Shown in pieces: positions 41,336 to 52,655 of a stretch of DNA of 64,000 nucleotides. Each line of letters begins with the position of its first letter. Positions within the stretch are counted from its first letter, which is position 1. The DNA is from Mycolicibacterium vinylchloridicum (GTDB lineage: Bacteria; Actinomycetota; Actinomycetes; Mycobacteriales; Mycobacteriaceae): positions 62,001 to 126,000 of the forward strand of contig NZ_JACBJQ010000005.1 in assembly GCF_013404075.1 (NCBI RefSeq), given 5' to 3'. The notes beneath the pieces are model-generated. The model saw nothing but the letters and a program-made list of their open reading frames with translations, searched no databases and had not been told where the DNA came from. Both the position numbers and the translations under genes were made by a program.

Positions 41336-42567
41336 TACAGCCCCAATGTCGCCTTGGCCAGGATGTTGCGTTGAATCTCGTTGCTGCCCGCGTAGATCGA
41401 ACCGGCGCGGTCGTTGAAGTAGCGCAGCGCCGCGACCGCCTGCCACGGCTCGCCGCTGACGTAGCCGTCGGTCGGTGGTTCGAAGTCCGAGACCGGACCC
41501 CCGGGGTAGGTCGCGTGCGGCTGATAAGCCCGGCCGCGGGGTCCGGCGGCCTCCATGGCGAGTTCGGTGATGGCCTGCGAGAGTTCGGTGGACAGGACCT
41601 TCAGCATCGACGAGGCGGCACCGGGGTTGCCACCCTCGGCAACCGTTGTCAGAACCCGGTATTCGAGGATCTCGAGCACGTCGGCGCGGATGCGGATGTC
41701 GGCGAGTTTGGCCGCGAACGTCGGATCGTCGATCAGTGCGCCGCCGGCCGGACCCGGTTGTTCGGCTGCCTCGGTGGCGATCGACCCGGCCAACGCCTGT
41801 AGCGCGGGTGCTGTTGCACCGCCCCCGCGTTCGAACTCCAGGAGGTACTTGGCCACCGTCCAGCCGTCATCGATCTCGCCGATCACATTCGCCTTGGGCA
41901 CCCGGACGGCGTCGAAGAAGATCTGATTTTGCACCTTCTCGCCGGACGTCATCACCAGTGGGCGAATCTCGATACCGGGCGTGCTCATGTCGATCAGGAC
42001 GAAGGTGATGCCCTGTTGCTTCTTGGCCGAGCGCGACGTGCGCACGAGGGCGAAGATCCAGTTGGCCTCCGTGGCATGGGTGGTCCAGATCTTGCTGCCG
42101 GTACAGATGAGGTCGTCACCGTCATCGATCGCCGACATCGTCAGCGCGGCCAGGTCCGAGCCCGCCTCGGGCTCGGAATAGCCCTGGCAGAAGAACACCT
42201 CGCCGGTGAGGATGCGCGGCAGAAAGTAGTCCTTCTGCTCTGGCGTGCCGTAGGCGATGATCGCGTGGGCGACCATCCGGATCCCCATCGGCGACAGCGA
42301 CGGCGCACCGGCCAACGTGGATTCACGGCTGAAGATGTAGTGCTGGGTCAGCGTCCAGCCGCACCCGCCGTGCTCGACCGGCCAGGCCGGGGCGGCCCAG
42401 CCACGCTCGTGCAGGATCGCCTGCCACGCCATGCTGGCCTCATGGTCGGCGTAGACGCTGGTCATCAGCCGGCCGGCCCGGCGAAGGTCCGGTGTGAGCT
42501 TCTCGTCGAGGAACGCCCGGACCTCGTCTTGGAACTCGAGATCTTTCGCCGACCATGACAGGTCCAT
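41335..42567 (-). CDS. Acyl-CoA dehydrogenase, large partner of a FadE heteromer
   Basis: A 410-residue acyl-CoA dehydrogenase. Segments CQGYSEPEAGSDLAAL, GSKIWTTHATEANW and the C-terminal YAGSNEIQRNILAK, with the catalytic-type Glu, are intact. The ATG at 42567 has an AAGGGG site. A longer open frame upstream lacks support. The chain is followed at once by the smaller FadE-like gene with a one-base overlap, so the two probably form an alpha2-beta2 complex as in steroid side-chain oxidation by mycobacteria. The true substrate is unknown, but bulky CoA esters are typical for this arrangement. Confidence 0.9.
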   Translation of the reverse strand: MDLSWSAKDLEFQDEVRAFLDEKLTPDLRRAGRLMTSVYADHEASMAWQAILHERGWAAPAWPVEHGGCGWTLTQHYIFSRESTLAGAPSLSPMGIRMVAHAIIAYGTPEQKDYFLPRILTGEVFFCQGYSEPEAGSDLAALTMSAIDDGDDLICTGSKIWTTHATEANWIFALVRTSRSAKKQQGITFVLIDMSTPGIEIRPLVMTSGEKVQNQIFFDAVRVPKANVIGEIDDGWTVAKYLLEFERGGGATAPALQALAGSIATEAAEQPGPAGGALIDDPTFAAKLADIRIRADVLEILEYRVLTTVAEGGNPGAASSMLKVLSTELSQAITELAMEAAGPRGRAYQPHATYPGGPVSDFEPPTDGYVSGEPWQAVAALRYFNDRAGSIYAGSNEIQRNILAKATLGL

Positions 42568-42707
42568 CTGGCGTCCCCTTATCTGCGCACGGCCGTTTTC
42601 AGAAGTGACCATAGCCCGTCTGCGGTTGCCGGCCTGCCGGGGGTGTTGTCTGAACTTATTCTGCGCGGCCGGGTTTGAGGAGCCAAGGGCTGGGGAATAG
42701 TGCTGGA

Positions 42708-42724
42708 GGCCGCCTGCGGCGGCC
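42708..42724. terminator. GC-rich hairpin GGCCGCC-TGC-GGCGGCC
   Basis: A 7-bp perfect stem with a 3-nt loop lies 18 bp from a second, longer hairpin, in the gap between the FadE pair and the mycolyltransferase. Minus-strand transcripts leaving the mycolyltransferase gene would meet both stems in series. There is no U-tract, so it may assist termination or be a chance GC-rich palindrome. Confidence 0.35.
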
Positions 42725-42742
42725 CCCACACGTGACACTGAG

Positions 42743-42773
42743 AGGCCCGGTCCCTGCACAAGGGACCGGGCCT
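42743..42773. terminator. Strong 12-bp hairpin terminator after the mycolyltransferase gene
   Basis: AGGCCCGGTCCC (42743-42754) and GGGACCGGGCCT (42762-42773) are exact reverse complements around a 7-nt loop. The stem begins 12 bp after the minus-strand stop at 42785. The plus strand then reads TTTCGT. On the minus strand it lacks a clear U-tract, as is common for mycobacterial terminators. Confidence 0.75.
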
Positions 42774-42784
42774 TTCGTCTGAGG

Positions 42785-44461
<1,677 letters not shown>

Positions 44462-44505
44462 ACCACTCGGACTTTGGCTGCCAATCGTCGGTTTGGGCGA
44501 GAGGA

Positions 44506-44697
44506 TCAGCAGCAGCGGGCGGTGGGGTTGGCGTCCTGCTGGTCGTGGCGCATCCGCCAGTACTGAGCCTCGCTGAGCACCGGCTCGCCGGGATGGGTGC
44601 GTGCCCGGTGCTCGACGTAGCGGCCGTAGTGGTTGTCGCCCATCAATGTGCGGATGTACCAACGGATCTGGCGGGCGATGTGGGTAGTGCGTCCCAT
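44506..44697 (-). CDS. YbdD/YjiX-family (DUF466) partner of CstA
   Basis: A 63-residue basic protein with the family pattern YIRTLMGDNHYGRYVEHRA near the middle. The ending is RMRHDQQDANPTARCC, the usual YxxxxRxRHD tail with a late Cys pair. It overlaps the end of cstA by 55 bases in a different frame, so it is translated from within cstA. In enterobacteria the equivalent YbdD/YjiX is needed for pyruvate/H+ symport by CstA/BtsT. The same pairing is expected here. The ATG at 44697 is the only plausible start. Confidence 0.88.
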   Translation of the reverse strand: MGRTTHIARQIRWYIRTLMGDNHYGRYVEHRARTHPGEPVLSEAQYWRMRHDQQDANPTARCC

Positions 44698-46937
44698 TGC
44701 TTCTGCACCTCCTTCTCCGCGGAGGTCGAGATCAGGCTGGATGGCCCGAAGATCTTCGAGGGCACCGGCGCGTCCTCGGTCAACTCCCGGCCACCGCCGC
44801 GGATCGCCCGCAGCGCCATGGTCACGCCGGCGAGGAACACGATGATGACCAGGACGGCGAAGACCACCGACAGCGTGCCCTGGATGAACGTGTTGCGGAT
44901 GACGGCGTGCAGCTGGTCGGCGTTCTTGGCTGAGCCGAACGAGGTCTTGCCGGCCTCGGCGGCCGCACGGTAGGCGAAGTGCTGCGTCCAGTAGCCGAGT
45001 TTGGGATCGCCGGAGAAGATCTTCTGCCACGACGCGGTGAGTGTGACCGTCAGATCCCATAGCAGCGGAATGCCGGGTATCCACGCCCATTTCAGCAGAC
45101 CCTTCTTGATCACCACGACGGTGACGACCGTCAGGGCGATCGCGGCCAGCAGCTGGTTGGCGATACCGAACAGCGGGAAGAGGGTGTTGATGCCGCCGAG
45201 CGGATCGGTGACGCCCATCAACAGGATGGAACCCCAGCCGGCGACCACCACCAGGCTGCAGATCCAGGCCCCGACCCGCCAGCTCGGGTTGCGGAGCCGC
45301 TTCAACGGGCCGCCGAGATTGGCCAGGGCGTCGGAGAGCATGAACCGGGCGACGCGGGTTCCGGCGTCGACGGTGGTCAGGATGAATAGCGCCTCGAACA
45401 TGATCGCGAAGTGGTACCAGAACGCCTTCAGTGAGGCGCCGCCGAAAACCTGGTGCAGCACCTCGGACATGCCGAATGCCAGCGTCGGCGCGCCACCGGT
45501 CCGGGAAACGATCGACTCCTCACCGACGCTCTTGGCGGCGTCGGCGATTTCGGCCCCGGTGATCGGGGCGCCCGACAAGCCAAGGCCGTTGACGTATTTG
45601 GCGGCCGTCTCGGCGGTGGCGCCGGTCTGGGCTGAAGGTGCGTTGATGGCGAAGTACAGATGCTGGTTGAGGATCGCCGCGGTGACCAACGCCATGATCG
45701 CCACGAACGATTCGGTGAGCATGCCGCCGTAACCGATCAGCCGCATCTGGCTTTCCTTCTCCAGAAGCTTGGGCGTGGTGCCCGAGGAGATCAGGGAGTG
45801 GAAGCCCGACAGGGCGCCGCAGGCGATCGTGATGAACAGGAAGGGGAACAGCGAGCCGGCGAAGACCGGGCCGGAGCCGCTCTCGGCGAACTTCGAGATC
45901 GCCGGCGCCTCCATGATTGGCCGGGCCAGCAGGATGCCGACCGCCAGCAGCGCGATGGTGCCGACCTTCATGAACGTCGACAAATAGTCGCGCGGCGCGA
46001 GCAGGAACCACACCGGCAGCACCGATGCCGCGAGCCCGTAGACGATGATGCACCACGACAGGGTGACCTTGGACAGCGTGAACCAGTCTGTGCCCCAATC
46101 GGTTCCGGCAACCCAGCCGCCACTGGCCACCGCCAGCAGTAGCAGGACGACGCCGATGAGGGAAACCTCGGAGACCCGGCCGGGCCGCAGGAACCGCAGA
46201 TACAGGCCCATGAAGATCGCGATCGGGATCGTCATCGCGATGGAGAAGACGCCCCATGGGCTTTCGGCGAGCGCGCCGACCACGACCAGCGCCAGCACCG
46301 CGAGCAGGATGACCATGATGACCAGCACGGCGACGATCGCGGCGACCCCGCCGACGGCACCGAGCTCGTCGCGGGCCATTTGCCCCAGCGAGCGGCCGCG
46401 CCGCCGGGTGGAGATGGACAGCACCAGGTAGTCCTGAACGCAGCCGGCGAACACCGCGCCGACGATGATCCAGATCGTGCCGGGCAGATAGCCCATCTGC
46501 ATGGCCAGGACCGGGCCGACCAGCGGGCCGGCGCCGGCGATGGCGGCGAAGTGGTGACCGAACAGCACTCGTCGGTCGGTGGGCATGTAGTCGGTGCCGT
46601 TCTCGAAGATCTCGGCGGGCGTGGCGTGGTCGTCGCGCGGGCGGACGATCTTCATCTCGATCAGCCGGGCGTAGAACCGGTAGCCGATGACGTAGGTGCA
46701 GATCGCCGCGATCACGAACCACACGGCGTTGACGGTCTCGCCGCGGACGAAGGCGATGACCGCCCACGCGATGGCCCCGACGACGGCGATGGCGCCGAAG
46801 ATCAATTTGTGCCTGGTCGTGATGGGCGAGCGGTCGATGATCGAAACCGGCGGCAGATCCTTCTCGGTGCGGATATAGGTGACGTCGCCCTTGGTTTCCT
46901 CGATGTGTTCCGACGGCTCGGCGGTCGGTGCAGCCAC
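44643..46937 (-). CDS. cstA: Carbon starvation protein A (pyruvate/peptide transporter)
   Basis: A 764-residue membrane transporter with about 16-18 hydrophobic segments. Marks of the CstA family are RFYARLIEMKIVRPRDDHATP, MPTDRRVLFGHHFAAIAGAGPLVGP (conserved), ACGALSGFHSLISSGTTPKLL, and the late TTVDAGTRVARFML. It is the probable orthologue of M. tuberculosis CstA (Rv3063), which sits next to ligB and fadE22, as it does here with insertions. It is involved in pyruvate or peptide uptake during carbon starvation. Its 3' end overlaps the YbdD-family gene by 55 bases. Confidence 0.93.
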   Translation of the reverse strand: MAAPTAEPSEHIEETKGDVTYIRTEKDLPPVSIIDRSPITTRHKLIFGAIAVVGAIAWAVIAFVRGETVNAVWFVIAAICTYVIGYRFYARLIEMKIVRPRDDHATPAEIFENGTDYMPTDRRVLFGHHFAAIAGAGPLVGPVLAMQMGYLPGTIWIIVGAVFAGCVQDYLVLSISTRRRGRSLGQMARDELGAVGGVAAIVAVLVIMVILLAVLALVVVGALAESPWGVFSIAMTIPIAIFMGLYLRFLRPGRVSEVSLIGVVLLLLAVASGGWVAGTDWGTDWFTLSKVTLSWCIIVYGLAASVLPVWFLLAPRDYLSTFMKVGTIALLAVGILLARPIMEAPAISKFAESGSGPVFAGSLFPFLFITIACGALSGFHSLISSGTTPKLLEKESQMRLIGYGGMLTESFVAIMALVTAAILNQHLYFAINAPSAQTGATAETAAKYVNGLGLSGAPITGAEIADAAKSVGEESIVSRTGGAPTLAFGMSEVLHQVFGGASLKAFWYHFAIMFEALFILTTVDAGTRVARFMLSDALANLGGPLKRLRNPSWRVGAWICSLVVVAGWGSILLMGVTDPLGGINTLFPLFGIANQLLAAIALTVVTVVVIKKGLLKWAWIPGIPLLWDLTVTLTASWQKIFSGDPKLGYWTQHFAYRAAAEAGKTSFGSAKNADQLHAVIRNTFIQGTLSVVFAVLVIIVFLAGVTMALRAIRGGGRELTEDAPVPSKIFGPSSLISTSAEKEVQKQWDALPTSPARSVGTSAH

Positions 46938-47070
46938 GGTGTTTCTCCCTTGACGAGACGTGTCATGTCAGGCGGTGCGGTGATCCTTTCATTCACAGGT
47001 TCGCCAGTAAGGGGAACGCGAAACGCCGCGCCGCGATTCAGCGCGGGTCTTAGTGTTACCACAAGTTTCT

Positions 47071-47088
47071 CTTAATTTTCTTAATTTT
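47071..47088 (+). repeat. Tandem 9-bp repeat before the flavoprotein gene
   Basis: CTTAATTTT is repeated twice without a gap, 16 bp before the ATG at 47105. In this GC-rich genome the AT-rich doublet is striking. It may be the -10 region of the flavoprotein promoter, or a binding site. The opposite cstA promoter lies in the same gap. Confidence 0.5.
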
Positions 47089-47104
47089 GATGTACGGTCG
47101 CGGC

Positions 47105-48715
47105 ATGGCCGAACGTGATTCACAAGCGGTGGTTTTGGGCGCGGGGCTTGCGGGGTTGCTGGCGGCCAGGGTGCTTTCGGAGTTCTACGGATCGGTCACC
47201 GTCGTGGAACGTGACGCGTTGCCCGGCCACGCCGTGCAGCGGACCGGGGTACCGCAGGGTCGCCATCTGCACAGTCTGCTGAGCCGCGGCACGCAGGTGA
47301 TCGCCGAGTTGTTTCCCGGAATCCTGGGTGAGCTGGCCGCGGCGGGCGCCGTTGTCGACGACGGCGACGATCTGTCAAGGCTCTACGTGCGCGTCGGACG
47401 TCATGAACTGAATCGCACCGGCCGCCTGGCCGATCCGGAATCGCTGGCGGCATATCAATCCAGCCGCCCTTTCCTCGAGTTCCATCTCCGGCGGCGGGTG
47501 GGCGCGCTGGAGAACGTCACCATCCTGGACCGCCGGAACATCGTGGCACCAGTGCTGACCGGCGACACCGTGACCGGAGTGCGAATCATCAACCGCGACA
47601 CCGGTATCTCGTCGACTCTCGCGGCCGGGCTGGTGGTCGATGCAACCGGACGTGCCGGGCGCACCGCGCACTTCTTGGCGAGTCAGGGCTATGGCGTGGT
47701 GCCCGAGGAACAGGTCGCCTCGATCACCGGCTACAGCAGCCAGTTGTTGCGTATCCCGCCGGGACGGATCCGTGAGCGGATGGCGTTCATCAACCAGGGT
47801 CCCCGCGCGCCGGGGGCGCTGCTTGTCGCCTACGAGGACGACACCTGGATGCTGGCGATCTCCCGTCCAACCGAGTTGGGCAGGCCACCAGTCGATTTCA
47901 CCGAGATGATGGACGCGGCGGCGCAGCTGCTGCCACAGGGAATCATGGCCGGGATGCGGCATGCGGTACCGGTCGGGGAGATCTCCGTCTCGCGCAATAC
48001 CGCCGCCGTCTGGCGACGTTATGACCGGATGGCGCGCCTGCCGTCCGGTCTGGTGATCCTGGGTGACGCGCTGTGCAGCCTCAATCCGCTGTACGGACAA
48101 GGCATGACGATGGCAGCCCTGCAAGCACTCGCGCTGCGCGACTGCCTGCGCGCCGATGATGCCGATATCTCGCGGCGTTTCTTTCTCGCCGCCGCCGAAC
48201 GCATCGGACCGGTGTGGTCGGCCAACCGGACGAACGATCGGCCACCGTCTGCCGACGACGGGCACCGGCGGACGGCCGCATGGACTCAGCGTGCGGTGTT
48301 GAAAGCCGCGGCAACCGATATCGTTGTGGCCGAGCGGATTATGCGGGTTCGCGGCCTGGTCGATCCGCCCGATCGGCTACGGGACCCGGCACTGTTCGTG
48401 CGGGTCCTGCTGGCCAACCTGCGGCCCACCCCCCGTCTCACTTCCGCACCGGTGCACTCGACGATCAGCCACTCCGACGAGCAGGCGATCCGCGCGCTGG
48501 TCGATCGCCAGGCTCATCGTCGCAGAGGGCGCACCGAGATCACCCGTCTGCGGCATCTGACGCCCGACGTGGTGCTGATCCAGGCCCGCGCGGCGATAGC
48601 GGGGCGGTTGCACCGGATGACCCGCCGTAACACCAGCGTCGCGGTGCGCACCGACGACGGCTGGCAGCTGGCCTTCTCGCAGAACACCGCGTCGTGGAGG
48701 TTCACCCATGCTTGA
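47105..48715 (+). CDS. FAD-dependent oxidoreductase with C-terminal SnoaL-like segment
   Basis: A 536-residue flavoprotein. The FAD motif is LGAGLAGLLAARVL, a conserved Arg follows in QGRHLHSLLSRG, and the distal FAD site is LVILGDALCSLNPLYGQGMTMA, resembling polyketide and geranylgeranyl-type hydroxylases. The last 100 residues (from SHSDEQAIRALVDR to DGWQLAFSQNTASWRF) look like an NTF2/SnoaL-type small domain joined to the enzyme. The ATG at 47105 is chosen for position. The in-frame upstream codons are weak. Its stop overlaps the next gene's start by 8 bases. Confidence 0.82.
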   Translation: MAERDSQAVVLGAGLAGLLAARVLSEFYGSVTVVERDALPGHAVQRTGVPQGRHLHSLLSRGTQVIAELFPGILGELAAAGAVVDDGDDLSRLYVRVGRHELNRTGRLADPESLAAYQSSRPFLEFHLRRRVGALENVTILDRRNIVAPVLTGDTVTGVRIINRDTGISSTLAAGLVVDATGRAGRTAHFLASQGYGVVPEEQVASITGYSSQLLRIPPGRIRERMAFINQGPRAPGALLVAYEDDTWMLAISRPTELGRPPVDFTEMMDAAAQLLPQGIMAGMRHAVPVGEISVSRNTAAVWRRYDRMARLPSGLVILGDALCSLNPLYGQGMTMAALQALALRDCLRADDADISRRFFLAAAERIGPVWSANRTNDRPPSADDGHRRTAAWTQRAVLKAAATDIVVAERIMRVRGLVDPPDRLRDPALFVRVLLANLRPTPRLTSAPVHSTISHSDEQAIRALVDRQAHRRRGRTEITRLRHLTPDVVLIQARAAIAGRLHRMTRRNTSVAVRTDDGWQLAFSQNTASWRFTHA

Positions 48716-49382
48716 GACGACGTATCGCGCCGCCCGCGCTCGGGTGAGTGAACTCGCCGCCACGCTCAGCGACGAACAGCGTCGAGTGCAGGTGCCCGCG
48801 ACCCCGCGATGGACGGTGCACGAGCTGCTAGCCCACCTCGTCGGCTGCGCTTCCGATGCCATCAGCGGACGCTTGGACGGAGTGACGAGCGATCAGTGGA
48901 CAGCACGACACGTCCGGGAACGTCGGAGCAACTCGATCGAAGAACTGATGGGCGAATGGGACCGCATCGGTGCCGCCGCCGACGCCACCTTGAGCGACGA
49001 GCAGCTCTACGGGCCCAACCTCGCCATCGACACCATCTGCCACGAGTCGGACTTGCATGAGGCACTGGGACTTCCCCGCGTCGACCGCGAGCACTGGCAA
49101 CCATTCCTCGACGTGACGATGCTCTATCTCGGCAGGCAACTGCGGCGCGGCACGACCCTGCTCATCGTGGATGACCAAGACCAGCAGTGGAGTTGCGGCT
49201 CAGGGGAACCAATGACGCTGCTGCGAGTCGACGGCTATGAACTATTGCGCGCCAACCTGAGTCGCCGCTCGTTGAATCAGATCGGTGATTGGGAATGGAC
49301 GCCGGCGCCCACCGAGGAGATGCTGCACGGATTCGGAGTCTTCGGCACGCGTGTCGATGATCAGCCCGTGCCGGCCCGCTAG
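48708..49382 (+). CDS. Mycothiol-dependent maleylpyruvate isomerase-family protein (DinB-like)
   Basis: A 224-residue protein of the MDMPI/DinB-like four-helix fold. The metal-binding pattern is His in [11 protein letters not shown], Glu-rich helix, and [10 protein letters not shown] (His-Asp-His type). The C-terminal part continues with a small sterol-carrier-like domain. Some members use mycothiol to isomerise maleylpyruvate. Most have no known substrate. It overlaps the flavoprotein gene by 8 bases, so the two may act on the same compound. It is convergent with ligB. Confidence 0.8.
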   Translation: MLETTYRAARARVSELAATLSDEQRRVQVPATPRWTVHELLAHLVGCASDAISGRLDGVTSDQWTARHVRERRSNSIEELMGEWDRIGAAADATLSDEQLYGPNLAIDTICHESDLHEALGLPRVDREHWQPFLDVTMLYLGRQLRRGTTLLIVDDQDQQWSCGSGEPMTLLRVDGYELLRANLSRRSLNQIGDWEWTPAPTEEMLHGFGVFGTRVDDQPVPAR

Positions 49383-50914
49383 TCCCGCTCGTAGAACGCC
49401 CGCACGGTGTCGATGGTGTCGGCTTCGGCCGGGCTCTTGTCGTCGCGATAGCGCAGCACCCGGGCGAACCGCAGCGCCATGCCCGCGGGATAGCGGCTGG
49501 ACCCCTGCACTCCGTCGAACGCGATCTCCACGACCTGCTCGGGGCGCACCTGCACCACGTATTGGTCGAGCGGGCTCGTTGCGAGTTCGGTGAATCGCGT
49601 TGTCTGCCAGTCCAGCATCGCGTCGGTCATGCCCTTGAACGTCTTGCCCAGCATCACGAACCCGCCCGTCTGCGGATCCAGCGCTCCCAGATGGATATTG
49701 GACAGCTTGCCGGTGCGCCGCCCCGATCCCCACTCCACGGCCAGCACCACCAGATCCAGGGTGTGCACCGGCTTGACCTTCAGCCAGCCCGCGCCGCGGC
49801 GGCCCGCTTCGTACGGCGAGGTGGATGATTTGGCCATCACACCCTCGTGGCCGGCGGCCAGCGTGATATCCAGAAAGCCCTGTGCCGCAGCGGCATCAGT
49901 GGTGACCAGCCGGTCGACGCGCTGCCCGGCGGGCACGATCGAGTCCAGTGCCGCGAGCCGGGCGTGCGTCGGCTCGTCGAGCAGATCGGCACCGTCGAGA
50001 TGCAGGATGTCGAAGAAGAACACCGAAAGTGGTTGTGCCGCCCGGGCTGCTGCCACGTCGGTGCTCTTGCCGAATCGCGATGCGGTCACCTGGAACCGGT
50101 GCGGACGCAGGTCGGGGCGAAGCGCGATGGCCTCGCCGTCGGCGATCAGGGTGGTGACCGGCAGCGCCAGCGCGGCGTCCACCACCTCCGGCAGCCGGGC
50201 CGTCACGTCGTCGAGACTGCGGGTGTAGACAGTGACATCATCGCCGTTGCGGTGGATCTGGACTCGGGCGCCGTCGAGCTTGGCCTCGAAAATGGCGTCG
50301 CCGCTAAGGCGTTCGAGGGCATCGGCCACGCCCGTGGCGGTTTGTGCCAACATCGGCCCGACCGGACGGCCCACCGTCAACGTGAACGCGCTCAGCGCCT
50401 CGGCTCCGCCGGTCAGCGCTGTGGCCGCCACCGCGGGCAGGGCACCGCCGAGCATGGCGGCCCGGCGGACCGCCGGGGCGGGCAGGCCGGCCGCCTTGGC
50501 AACCGCGTCGGCCATCACCCCGGCCAGCGCCCCTTGGCGCAGTTCGCCGCCCAGCAACCGCCGCAGGAACACCTGCTCGGTCTCGGTGGCCGCGCCGAAC
50601 AGGCCGGCGAGCAGATCGGCACGGCGGGCCTGTGAGCCTTTGCCCGCAACCGCACCGATCTCGGTGAACGTCGTGTCGACCTGCGACACCGTCAGCGTCG
50701 GCCCGGTCGCCGGACCCGGGAGCGAGCGCAACGATGCCCAGCCGACCCCGATCTGGCGCTGCGGCAGCTCACCGGACAGCCACGACACCACGACAGCCAC
50801 CAGCCGCGGGTCGCCCACTCCGGTCAGCAGTTCGGCGATCCGTGCCACCTTGGCCAGCCGTGAGGACGTCGCCGACACATCGACCGAGGCCGCCGCGACA
50901 TCGCCAAGCAACAT
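49379..50914 (-). CDS. ligB: ATP-dependent DNA ligase
   Basis: A 511-residue ATP-dependent DNA ligase. The nucleotidyl-transfer motif is [13 protein letters not shown] (KxDG, Lys near residue 211), motifs [27 protein letters not shown] and GWLKVKP follow, and the OB domain comes last. The N-terminal 200 residues form the DNA-binding domain. Size and context match M. tuberculosis LigB (Rv3062), beside cstA and fadE22. In mycobacteria LigB is dispensable and may serve repair. The start is the ATG at 50914. Confidence 0.93.
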   Translation of the reverse strand: MLLGDVAAASVDVSATSSRLAKVARIAELLTGVGDPRLVAVVVSWLSGELPQRQIGVGWASLRSLPGPATGPTLTVSQVDTTFTEIGAVAGKGSQARRADLLAGLFGAATETEQVFLRRLLGGELRQGALAGVMADAVAKAAGLPAPAVRRAAMLGGALPAVAATALTGGAEALSAFTLTVGRPVGPMLAQTATGVADALERLSGDAIFEAKLDGARVQIHRNGDDVTVYTRSLDDVTARLPEVVDAALALPVTTLIADGEAIALRPDLRPHRFQVTASRFGKSTDVAAARAAQPLSVFFFDILHLDGADLLDEPTHARLAALDSIVPAGQRVDRLVTTDAAAAQGFLDITLAAGHEGVMAKSSTSPYEAGRRGAGWLKVKPVHTLDLVVLAVEWGSGRRTGKLSNIHLGALDPQTGGFVMLGKTFKGMTDAMLDWQTTRFTELATSPLDQYVVQVRPEQVVEIAFDGVQGSSRYPAGMALRFARVLRYRDDKSPAEADTIDTVRAFYERD

Positions 50915-50954
50915 GACTCCAGGTTGGCACGCGACACCGACAAACCGGCAGGCG

Positions 50955-52490
50955 TCAGCCGACTTCGAACGACACCGAGGGCCAGCCGGTCGCGCCGTCG
51001 GGGGCGGGTGGCGCCTGGTCTTCGGTCTGCACCGCGCCGGTGTTGTCGGTCGCGCGAGCGGTGATCGTGTGAAAGCCGCCCTGAGTGGCGGTCCACGGGA
51101 AGCTCCACAGCCGCCAGGTGTCGTCGGAGTAAGCCGCCCCGAGCTGGGCGGCCTGCCAGGGTCCGTCGTCGATGCGCACCTCGACGGCCTTCACGCCGCG
51201 GTTCTGCGCCCACGCCACCCCGCCGAAGGTGACCGGGCCCTTGGCCACCTTCTGGCCGTCGCGCGGGACGTCGATACGCGACTCGGTCTTGATCGGGCCG
51301 CGCTCGGACCACCCGAGCTTGGTCCAGTAGGCCTGCGCCCGGTCGAAGCGGGTCAGCTCCAGGTCCACCACCCATTTGGTGGCTGACACATAGCCGTACA
51401 GCCCGGGCACCACCAGCCGGGCGGGATACCCGTGCTCGACGGGCAGCGGCGTGCCGTTCATGCCGATCGCCAGCATCGATCCGCGGGCGTCGGTGAGCGC
51501 CTCCACCGGGGTGCCCGCGGTGAACCCGTCGATGGAGGTGGAGAGCACCATGTCGGCATCGGGGTGGATCCCGCTGGCGCGCAACAGGTCCGCGACCCGG
51601 TATCCGGTCCAGCTGGCGTTGGAGATCAGGTCGCCGCCGACGGGGTTGGACACACAGGTCAGCGTGACGACCTTGGTGATCGGCTCGAACTTCGCCAGGT
51701 CGTCGAAGGTGTAGGTCACTTCACGGTCGACCATGCCGTGGATCCGCAGCCGGAAGTCGGCACGCGCGAGCTGCGGGACGCTCAGCGCGGTGTCGATGCG
51801 GTAGAACTCCTTGTTGGGCGTGATGAAGCTGGGTAGCTGCACGCCCGCGGGCGTGACGTCGGCGGGAATCGGCGACGGCGGCGGCGCCGACGGTAGGGCG
51901 AAGCTCTCGCGGTCGCCGGACACCGAGTGCAGCCGGCGGCTGATCACCGCACCGGCGACGCCGCTCAACAGCCCGAGCCCGCCGATGCCGAACGTCAGCA
52001 GCGAGAGCCGGCGTCCCGGATCGACGTCGGCGTCGTCGGTCGTCTCGGGCGCTTCGCTCGCGGCGATGCGGCCGGTGAGGAAACGCAACACCGCGATCCC
52101 ACACACGGCGCCGAGAAGGGTCGGGATGATGTCGACGCCGCGCGCACCGGGAATCGCCAACACCGCGACGCAGCCGGCCACCGCGGCGGCCACGAACGCC
52201 AGCGTGCCCACCGGGATGCGGGAGCGTTCCCAGATCGCGGCGACGGCGGCCAGCACGCCGATGACGGCAAGCACGGATACCGACAGGAACAGCTTGTCGG
52301 CGGTGCCGAAGGTCTGGATCGCCCATTCCTTGACCGGCCCCGGAGTGAGGTTGATGACGGCGGTGCCCACCGCGGTGCGAGCGTCGGCGGCCGGTGAGAA
52401 GAAGGCGGCGGCCAGCTCGACGACGCCGACGGCGGCGGCCGCTGCGGCCACCCCGGACCCCATGTGCAGACCGGTGGTGGATCGGGCCAT
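50955..52490 (-). CDS. Membrane-anchored molybdopterin oxidoreductase (sulfite-oxidase type)
   Basis: A 511-residue protein. The first about 190 residues hold about five transmembrane helices. The rest is a sulfite-oxidase-like molybdopterin domain (from about residue 225) with the Mo-ligand Cys in [10 protein letters not shown], followed by an immunoglobulin-like dimerisation domain (residues about 410-511). Members lack haem and use a separate electron acceptor. The ATG at 52490 replaces a TTG at 52499. It lies between ligB and the divergent SDR gene. Its physiological substrate is unknown, and it could repair oxidised methionine or act on small organosulfur compounds. Confidence 0.88.
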   Translation of the reverse strand: MARSTTGLHMGSGVAAAAAAVGVVELAAAFFSPAADARTAVGTAVINLTPGPVKEWAIQTFGTADKLFLSVSVLAVIGVLAAVAAIWERSRIPVGTLAFVAAAVAGCVAVLAIPGARGVDIIPTLLGAVCGIAVLRFLTGRIAASEAPETTDDADVDPGRRLSLLTFGIGGLGLLSGVAGAVISRRLHSVSGDRESFALPSAPPPSPIPADVTPAGVQLPSFITPNKEFYRIDTALSVPQLARADFRLRIHGMVDREVTYTFDDLAKFEPITKVVTLTCVSNPVGGDLISNASWTGYRVADLLRASGIHPDADMVLSTSIDGFTAGTPVEALTDARGSMLAIGMNGTPLPVEHGYPARLVVPGLYGYVSATKWVVDLELTRFDRAQAYWTKLGWSERGPIKTESRIDVPRDGQKVAKGPVTFGGVAWAQNRGVKAVEVRIDDGPWQAAQLGAAYSDDTWRLWSFPWTATQGGFHTITARATDNTGAVQTEDQAPPAPDGATGWPSVSFEVG

Positions 52491-52655
52491 GAGGCCCAAA
52501 GTACCGCCCGGTGGACACCCTTGGTCATTACCGATTCATGACGGCCGGTAACGTGCGTACCGGCTCGGGCGCCACCGGGGTGTCCCGCGAATGGAACAGC
52601 GAACTGTAAGCCGCACGGTTAGCGTGGCTGCGGCATCAACCGACAGGAGTATCGG

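Noticed and set aside
52500..52655. Partial inverted repeats GGACACCC/GGGTGTCC and TTACCG/CGGTAA before the SDR gene
   Set aside because: The arms are short and far apart, and a GC-rich sequence gives such matches by chance. No second feature supports a regulatory site.
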